A stretch of 49,931 nucleotides of DNA from an uncultured Desulfobulbaceae bacterium (GTDB lineage: Bacteria; Desulfobacterota; Desulfobulbia; Desulfobulbales; Desulfocapsaceae). The notes under the pieces are model-generated. The model searched no databases and was not told the origin of the DNA. It was given only the letters and a program-made list of their open reading frames with translations. The first letter of the stretch is position 1. Every line of letters starts with the position of its first letter. Both the position numbers and the translations under genes were made by a program. The stretch lies in the NCBI GenBank assembly GCA_903887485.1, contig CAISPV010000101.1:1-49931 (forward strand), written 5' to 3'. Positions 44,309 through 49,931 of this stretch are shown in pieces.

Positions 44309-46108
44309 CTACTCAGATGTCACCCGCATGGCTTCCTGATAGGTAGTGATCCCTGCCTTTACCTTCTGCCATGCATCCTCCCGTAGAGTAGTCATTCCTT
44401 CACGAATTGCAACCTTGCGCATTTCATTTACCCCTTCTCCAGCCCGCAGCAACCGATTTATCTGCTCAGAGAAGACAAAGACCTCAAACACGCCGCATCG
44501 TCCTTTATAGCCGGTGCCTCGACATTGACGGCAGCCCTTGCCTCTCTTCAACTCAATCACACCGCCACCTGAGACCGGAAATCCAAGCTTGAGCAACTCG
44601 TCCTTCTCCATCTGAAAGCTCTCCACGCAACCCGAACAGATCGTCCGAACCAGGCGCTGGGCCACGCAGCCAAGCAGGGTGGAACTGATCAGAAAAGGCT
44701 CAAGCCCCATGTCCATAAGCCGGACAATAGATGAGACCGCGTCATTGGTATGGAGGGTGGAAAGAACCAGATGGCCGGTCATCGCCGCCTGCACCGCATG
44801 AGACGCAGTTTCCAGATCACGGATCTCACCAATCATGATGATATCCGGATCCTGGCGCAAAATATTGCGGAGGATGGTGGCAAAGGTGACATCAATCAGG
44901 GGCTGCACTGAGATCTGATTAAACTCCTCATGCACCATCTCCACCGGGTCTTCGACGGTAACGATATTCTTTTCCGGGGTGGCGATCTTTTTCAGGGTCG
45001 AATAGAGGGTGGTGGATTTACCACTGCCCGTGGGCCCAGTTACCAGAACGATACCATGCGGGGCATTGATGAAGGAATCAAAGACCTGACGATCCCGGTG
45101 CGAAAAGGCCAGATTATCGAGATCCTGAAAGATCGTATCCGAGTCGAGGATACGCATGACCGTCTTTTCACCAAAGGCCACAGGCACGGTGGAGACACGG
45201 ATTTCGACCTCTTTCTGGCCGCCGACCCCCAGCTTGATCCGGCCATCCTGGGGCCGGCGCTTTTCCGAAATATCCATCCGGGCCAGAGACTTGATCCGGG
45301 CGGTGATTGCCGCATGCACAACCTTGGGCAGTTTATAGATCGGATGCAACATGCCGTCAATGCGAAACCTGACCATACAGGCATCACGTTTCGGCTCGAT
45401 ATGGATATCACTGGCCTGCTGATCGAGGGCGTAATGAAAGAGATGATTGACCGCCGACTTGATGTGCTGATCTGACGAAGAGATCTCTTTGGCCGAAGAG
45501 ATCTTGACAAACTGCTCCAGATTACCGATATCCACCGAGCCGCCAAGTCCTGGGCCGGCAAACTGGCTCTCCGCGGCCTTGATTGACTTCTGGAAACCAA
45601 AAAATTCAGCCTGAATCTTTTGGATATCTGCCTTAGTGGCAATAAAGGGCCTGACCGTAATCTGATTGGCCTGCTCGATGTCAGCAAGCACGGTTTTATT
45701 ATCGGGATGATAGACCGCAATCTCCAGAATCCCGTTCTGCTTGTTAAAAGGGAGCAGCAGATGGGTTACGGCAAAATTCCTGGGGATACTCTTGGTGACG
45801 ATATCCATATCGAGTGCCAGCGGGTCAAGTTTTTTAAAGGGTAACTTGAAATCGCGAGCCACCGCCTGCATAATGGCCTCGTCATCCAGCAGCAGCCCTT
45901 TCCTGCCGTTTATTTCTAACTGTAAAGAGGCAATAATATCAACAAGATCGGGATAGCTCTTATCCATACCCCCATCGGCACCAGCACGTTTCAACAACTT
46001 TTGCCGCTGCTTTCCCTTCTCCAGGGTTATCAACTGCCGTTGCTGGGCGGTGAGCATCTGCTGTCGCTCCAGAAGATCAAGGAGCTCGTCACTGTTCAGT
46101 AAATTCAT
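44309..46108 (-). CDS. Second GspE/PilB-type secretion ATPase
   Basis: 599 residues. An N-terminal MshEN/GspE-N-like region ([18 protein letters not shown], then the [15 protein letters not shown] segment) precedes the ATPase core. Walker A is [10 protein letters not shown] near residue 359; [16 protein letters not shown] and [15 protein letters not shown] follow; the zinc region has only the pairs C..CVES and [11 protein letters not shown]. It stands alone, away from the Msh block and from other pilus genes, next to smpB. It could power a second type IV pilus or type II system encoded elsewhere. AGGAAA precedes the ATG. Confidence 0.92.
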   Translation of the reverse strand: MNLLNSDELLDLLERQQMLTAQQRQLITLEKGKQRQKLLKRAGADGGMDKSYPDLVDIIASLQLEINGRKGLLLDDEAIMQAVARDFKLPFKKLDPLALDMDIVTKSIPRNFAVTHLLLPFNKQNGILEIAVYHPDNKTVLADIEQANQITVRPFIATKADIQKIQAEFFGFQKSIKAAESQFAGPGLGGSVDIGNLEQFVKISSAKEISSSDQHIKSAVNHLFHYALDQQASDIHIEPKRDACMVRFRIDGMLHPIYKLPKVVHAAITARIKSLARMDISEKRRPQDGRIKLGVGGQKEVEIRVSTVPVAFGEKTVMRILDSDTIFQDLDNLAFSHRDRQVFDSFINAPHGIVLVTGPTGSGKSTTLYSTLKKIATPEKNIVTVEDPVEMVHEEFNQISVQPLIDVTFATILRNILRQDPDIIMIGEIRDLETASHAVQAAMTGHLVLSTLHTNDAVSSIVRLMDMGLEPFLISSTLLGCVAQRLVRTICSGCVESFQMEKDELLKLGFPVSGGGVIELKRGKGCRQCRGTGYKGRCGVFEVFVFSEQINRLLRAGEGVNEMRKVAIREGMTTLREDAWQKVKAGITTYQEAMRVTSE

Positions 46109-46117
46109 AAAAATTTC

Positions 46118-46993
46118 CTATAGTTGTATACGCGAGGCTACTGCTGGCTTATCAATAAGTCTGCGCAATACCAGTAAATTATCCCGATCTTCCTGGAGAT
46201 CATCACCCTTTGGGGTCTCAAGGGTCATGGGGTGACCAGCAAAACGGGGATCATTGAGCAGGCTCCTGAATCCATCCAACCCGATTGCCCCCTGCCCGAT
46301 ATGCTCGTGCCGGTCCACCCGGCTGGCCAGCCCCTGCTTCGAATCATTCAAATGGAAGAACTTGATCCTGCCAACACCCATCAGCCGATCAAACTCTTCC
46401 ATGGTCTGGGTATAGGCAGACAAGGTCCTGATATCGTAGCCGGCAGCAAAGATATGGCAGGTATCAACACACACCCCAAGCCTCTGCGGATATCGTGAAT
46501 GCTCAAGAATAAAGGCCAGTTCCTCAAAACGACTCCCCAGACTTGTCCCCTGCCCGGCCGTGGTCTCGAGCAAAACCATCACCCCCGCCCCTGTTTCATC
46601 GAGGGCCAGATCAAGGGCCCTGGCAAACTGGACCAGCCCCGCCTCCACCCCATCACCGCCATGGGAACCGGGATGGATCACCACGAAGGGAATGCCAAGC
46701 TGCTCACAGCGATGGATCTCAGCAGCCAAGGCCGTAATGGATTTATCTATCAGTTCCTGCTTGCCACTGGCCAGGTTGATCAGGTACGAGGCGTGCGAGG
46801 CCACCGGCAGATGACCTCCTTGTTGCCAAGCGGCCTGAAACAAGGAGATCTCGTCTGCCGTTAACGGGTGCGGATTCCACTGACGCTGATTTCTGGTAAA
46901 GAGCTGCAGGGCCTCCCCGCCAACCCGCTGCAACCGATCAAAAGCCAGGTGCAGTCCTCCTGCCCCCGACTCATGGGCCCCTAAAAATGGCAT
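46118..46993 (-). CDS. nfo: Endonuclease IV (apurinic/apyrimidinic endonuclease)
   Basis: 291 residues, TIM-barrel zinc enzyme of base-excision repair that cuts 5' of abasic sites. Zinc-ligand motifs are visible: ASHASYLINLAS, VVIHPGSHGG, LLETTAGQGTSLGSRFEEL, VCVDTCHIFAAGYD, FHLNDSK and DRHEHIGQG. The ATG at 46993 begins three bases after the M48 peptidase stop, and GGGAG lies within the end of that gene, so the two are coupled. The length matches E. coli Nfo (285). Confidence 0.95.
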   Translation of the reverse strand: MPFLGAHESGAGGLHLAFDRLQRVGGEALQLFTRNQRQWNPHPLTADEISLFQAAWQQGGHLPVASHASYLINLASGKQELIDKSITALAAEIHRCEQLGIPFVVIHPGSHGGDGVEAGLVQFARALDLALDETGAGVMVLLETTAGQGTSLGSRFEELAFILEHSRYPQRLGVCVDTCHIFAAGYDIRTLSAYTQTMEEFDRLMGVGRIKFFHLNDSKQGLASRVDRHEHIGQGAIGLDGFRSLLNDPRFAGHPMTLETPKGDDLQEDRDNLLVLRRLIDKPAVASRIQL

Positions 46994-46996
46994 CTG

Positions 46997-48841
46997 TCAC
47001 TCCCTGTGCTGGTGTTCATCTTCTTGCTTCTGTCTCAACTCTTGCTGATAGCTCAGGCGCCGGAAACGCTCGATCTGCTGCTGATAATACTCCCGGCCCG
47101 CAGGATCGGCAAGGACAGCTTCCTGCTCCGCTGCCACCGCCTCTTCAATCAATCCGTTGGCCCAACAGGCCAGTCCCAGCGTGTCGAGAAAAGACGCCAG
47201 TGGTTTCGTTCCTGCAGCCGAACGAGCCAAGGTCAAGGCCCGTTGCGGATCACGCAGTTGCAGATCCTCACTGGTCAACAGCAGCCAGGCCAGATTATTG
47301 AGAAGATCAGGACTTGCAGGCGCAAACGCCAGGGCCCTCTCGTAGGCAGCAAGGGCTTTTTTCTCCATCTTCTTATGCTGCATCAGATCCCCTGCCAGTT
47401 TTAGCCACAGGGCCTTATCCGGTTCCTGCTGCACCTTCTGCCACAGGACAGCCTCAATATACTTTTCCTCATACTGCCGGGCAAGCCCCGTCACCGGCAT
47501 CTGCCGCGCCAGGAGCGTAATCGCTGCCAGCACCAGTAGATACGCCGTCAGGCTGAACCACACCTTCCGTTGGTGCCGTCCTCGCTCTTGCGGATCCTGT
47601 TCACATTTTTCCAAGAAAGCCACCCGCTCACCAATGCCAAAATGATGCCAATTGGGTTGATCCCGGATGTTCCCGCTCAGCAGAGCGATCTTTTCAAATG
47701 CCGACACCAGGGCATGACTGCTGCCCAGAACCGAAAAGACATGAAGGTCCGCCTGCCTTTCAAAATTTCTGATAAAATAGCCGAACAGATACCGAAAATA
47801 GAGAAGCATGACCATGAGCAAGGGAACAGCGGCGCCAGTTGCCAGCATGGCCTCGGGCGACAGCCCGCTCCAGCGCATCAGGGAATAAAAGGAGTCTTGG
47901 GACAGCAGAAAATAGGTCCATGGTTCGGTACCCTGCCCAACGACAAGACTGAATCCGGCAATCAGCATCAGATAGAGCAGGAGGTGCTTTTTCTTGACAT
48001 GGCCGATCTCATGGGCCATAACCGCTTCCAGTTCTTCCAGGGTCAATGCCTCAATAAGACCGGAAGTAATCAAGACATAGCGCAGGCCAGGCACAAAGCC
48101 CATTACTCCAGCAGTAAGCACCCGCCCCTCAAAGAGCGGCCAGAGATACAGCTCGGTTGCAAACTTCTGTCGGGCACAAAAAGAAAGGAGCTGATCCCTG
48201 AGCGCACCGGCCGGCATCCTGGTGCAACCCCAGAGACGACGCACCAATGGTGGAAAAACAAGCAGGGCGAAAAGGAGAAAGAGGACAAAAAACAGGAAAT
48301 CGCCCCAGGCAGAGAGCAACAAATCATGCAGGCCAGGCCAGGGTAAAAGGGCAAAAAGGTCATAACAAAGAGAGAGCAGTGCCCAAGGCAGGACTATGGG
48401 CAGATTCACCTTGATATTTAAGGCGATAAAACCGGCAGTGGTGTAGGTACGCCCAAAGATTCTCTGATAATGAAATTTTCCTGCCCTCCACATGAGCGAA
48501 AGATAGAGAAAAAACAGGCATAGACCCGCAACATTCACCAGAGAGGGCAACGCCTTCGCCCATAACAGGACAGAGAGATAATACTTGAGGTCACAGACAT
48601 AAATTGCCAGACTAAAGAAGAAAAGAGCGAGGAGCGAGGCCTTCCGTTCCGCTTTGAAATAGCCTGCTGTACCGCGACTGTCTGCTTTCCTATGAATATA
48701 CTGCGCCAATCGTTCATAACAGATCAGGCCCAGAACAAACAAGGCAACAGAGGCCCAGGCCGGCAGTCGGGGGACCTTGGGGGCCGTATCCATGCTGAAA
48801 AGAAAGACAGCGGTGAGGAAATAAAGAACATTATTATACAT
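46997..48841 (-). CDS. M48-family membrane metallopeptidase with C-terminal TPR repeats
   Basis: 614 residues. About six N-terminal hydrophobic helices (between residues 5 and 205) precede the peptidase domain. The zinc motif HEIGH lies near residue 274, and FERQADLHVF gives the third ligand (Glu). Two more helices follow, near 290 and 330. The C-terminal part (about 480-600) has TPR-like repeats (MEKKALAAYERALAFAPASP, LIEEAVAAEQEAVLADPAG). It resembles Ste24/HtpX-type proteases fused to TPRs. The substrate is unknown, probably membrane protein quality control. It is coupled with nfo. Confidence 0.88.
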   Translation of the reverse strand: MYNNVLYFLTAVFLFSMDTAPKVPRLPAWASVALFVLGLICYERLAQYIHRKADSRGTAGYFKAERKASLLALFFFSLAIYVCDLKYYLSVLLWAKALPSLVNVAGLCLFFLYLSLMWRAGKFHYQRIFGRTYTTAGFIALNIKVNLPIVLPWALLSLCYDLFALLPWPGLHDLLLSAWGDFLFFVLFLLFALLVFPPLVRRLWGCTRMPAGALRDQLLSFCARQKFATELYLWPLFEGRVLTAGVMGFVPGLRYVLITSGLIEALTLEELEAVMAHEIGHVKKKHLLLYLMLIAGFSLVVGQGTEPWTYFLLSQDSFYSLMRWSGLSPEAMLATGAAVPLLMVMLLYFRYLFGYFIRNFERQADLHVFSVLGSSHALVSAFEKIALLSGNIRDQPNWHHFGIGERVAFLEKCEQDPQERGRHQRKVWFSLTAYLLVLAAITLLARQMPVTGLARQYEEKYIEAVLWQKVQQEPDKALWLKLAGDLMQHKKMEKKALAAYERALAFAPASPDLLNNLAWLLLTSEDLQLRDPQRALTLARSAAGTKPLASFLDTLGLACWANGLIEEAVAAEQEAVLADPAGREYYQQQIERFRRLSYQQELRQKQEDEHQHRE

Positions 48842-49139
48842 GGCACACCCGGTTCCACGCGCCAGACAGTCCAGAGCCGTTTACATCAATCACCATCCCG
48901 CTCCCTTTTGTTCTTTTTTACCCCTGCCCACCCATATATATAACCACTATACCTGCACCGATAGTCACTGGCAACCGTGAAGAGAGCAACATGCAAGGGA
49001 TGCTCCCCGCAATAAGCCTCTTTTGTTGATACTCCAGGGCAGCTGTTCTTGATTGAGCTCGTTTGGGCAGATGCGGGGGCATGAAATCGACAAGGAGATG
49101 TCTGCAATGATGAATAATCATTTGCGGTGTCCAGTCAGC
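48842..49139. other. Intergenic region without a recognised gene
   Basis: About 300 bases upstream of the M48 gene. Weak reading frames exist but have no ribosome sites or family resemblance. No RNA gene was recognised. Confidence 0.45.
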
Positions 49140-49191
49140 AAATACAAAAAGGGGTTGCAGTCAATCCAGACTGCAACCCCTTTTTGTATTT
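49140..49191. terminator. Strong bidirectional terminator hairpin
   Basis: AATACAAAAAGGGGTTGCAG (continuing TC) pairs perfectly with its complement ending TTTTTGTATT around the loop AATCCA, a stem of 22-23 base pairs. It has T tracts on both strands. It lies downstream of the minus-strand receiver gene. Confidence 0.92.
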
Positions 49192-49257
49192 TGTTCCCTT
49201 CAGTTGGGACAACCCGGGAAGGTTCTCCGCGTTATCCCCAATCGATCAGATCCCGTC

Positions 49258-49650
49258 TCAATCCAGCAAGGCCGTCTTGATAGCCACTCCAAGCTCATGG
49301 AGGGTATATGGTTTTCTTACAAGTTGGCTGGCGCCCAGTTGTAAGGTCCTGTCGATCTCGACGGAATCCGCGAATCCACTGACGACAATCGCCCGCTGGC
49401 CCGGCGTGGTGGCCAGTATCCGTTCATAGGTCTCCCTGCCATTTATCCCTGGACGCATCACCATGTCCAACATGACCAGGTGGGCCTGATTCTGCGTCAG
49501 GTAAGAAACCGCCTCCTCGCCGCTTGCCACCGCCACTGGCAAATAGCCAAGGACTTTCAGCATCTCGGTGGCCATATTCCGCAGCAACCCTTCATCTTCG
49601 ACAATCAGGATATGTTCGCCATTTCCTTGGATCTGTTCCATCGTCATCAC
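49258..49650 (-). CDS. Stand-alone response regulator receiver domain
   Basis: 130 residues holding one CheY-like REC domain and little else. The acidic pair lies in ILIVEDEG (near residue 15), the phosphoacceptor Asp in VMLDMVM (about residue 61), the Thr/Ser position in IVVSGFAD, and Lys in VRKPYT. The opening IQGNGEHILIVEDE is like the junction before the C-terminal receiver of hybrid histidine kinases, so it may be a detached receiver domain. AAAGGA lies upstream of the ATG. No kinase gene is adjacent in the window. Confidence 0.88.
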   Translation of the reverse strand: MMTMEQIQGNGEHILIVEDEGLLRNMATEMLKVLGYLPVAVASGEEAVSYLTQNQAHLVMLDMVMRPGINGRETYERILATTPGQRAIVVSGFADSVEIDRTLQLGASQLVRKPYTLHELGVAIKTALLD

Positions 49651-49872
49651 CGGTATCCTTTCTTCTTGCCCTGGCTATTTATTCACCAAAGAAGGAAAAT
49701 CCACCCACAGGATCCTCCGCATTCCCTTCGATTGCCCGATCTCGCTTACAGGGAGAGAAGAGCTGTGCTGAGGTTGACGTTATCGCCTTTTTTTAAGGCT
49801 CTGTTCCCGTTAAGTGTTGAAAAATAAGCAATGGTTCTTATCTTTTTGATATATCACAAGAAGGAGGGAACC

Positions 49873-49931
49873 ATGGAGAACGAGTCCTTTTCTAAATTGT
49901 TAGTTCAAATCACCGAGATGGATCATCGGCA
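49873..49931 (+). CDS. Start of a gene cut by the window end, possibly an IS transposase
   Basis: An ATG at 49873 with AAGGAGGGAACC directly upstream opens MENESFSKLLVQITEMDHR and runs off the window. Short N-terminal segments of this kind occur in IS1595-type transposases, and GGCTCTGTTCCCG at about 49797 could be an IS end. Both points are weak, and 19 residues are too few to assign a family. Confidence 0.4.
   Translation, partial: MENESFSKLLVQITEMDHR

Noticed and set aside
48886-49121. Two overlapping minus-strand frames upstream of the M48 gene
   Set aside because: No ribosome site, no family pattern and unusual composition; treated as non-coding.

Overview
The window reads as chromosome of a sulfate-reducing member of the Desulfobacterota, probably Desulfobulbales-like. 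The main evidence is a complete dsrA-dsrB-dsrD cluster (40242-43039). A selenocysteine-containing formate dehydrogenase, a tmRNA with tag ADDYNYAVAA and a CooT-type nickel protein fit that lineage. The family-level placement is inference; no database search was possible.

Layout. (1) 1-7744 is accessory DNA: an ISL3-type transposase tail cut by the window edge, a frameshifted IS3-type tail, then a GC-rich formate dehydrogenase operon on the minus strand (fdnG-fdnH-fdnI-fdhE). FdnG has an in-frame UGA (Sec196) followed by a SECIS-like hairpin. Next come a decayed tyrosine recombinase and a tRNA-Met. (2) 7745-16395 is housekeeping: groES-groEL, ilvE, an AI-2E-family membrane protein, tRNA-Pro, tRNA-Asn, pyruvate kinase and a YbiT-type ABC-F protein with an altered second Walker A. 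(3) 16863-33671 is one minus-strand block encoding an MSHA-like type IV pilus: a 1585-residue MshQ-like protein (three DUF11 repeats, LamG, DUF6701), prepilins MshC/D/O/P, a pilin, a TPR protein, a frameshifted PilM-like protein, PilN/O/P-like proteins, secretin, ATPase, platform protein and a terminal pilin. (4) 33778-39303 holds a His-tailed small protein and CooT (probable nickel handling), KdsD, an AcuI/YhdH reductase, metK and ahcY. (5) 39350-44289 holds birA, dsrDBA, tmRNA and smpB. (6) 44309-49931 holds a second PilB-type ATPase, nfo, an M48 peptidase with TPRs, a lone receiver domain and the start of a probable IS gene at the right edge.

How the parts work together. FdnGHI would oxidise formate in the periplasm and pass electrons to the quinone pool; DsrABD performs the terminal sulfite reduction. 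MetK and AhcY form the SAM/SAH part of the methyl cycle. The Msh block contains nearly every part of an envelope-spanning pilus machine, with MshQ a candidate large surface or tip protein.

Less obvious signals are intergenic. A roughly 100-bp repeat with short inverted ends occurs three times in near-full form and once as a half copy, and a separate 126-bp palindromic element lies inside the pilus operon. Start sites were chosen from visible Shine-Dalgarno sequences and family starts. All functional assignments come from reading the sequence, without alignments.
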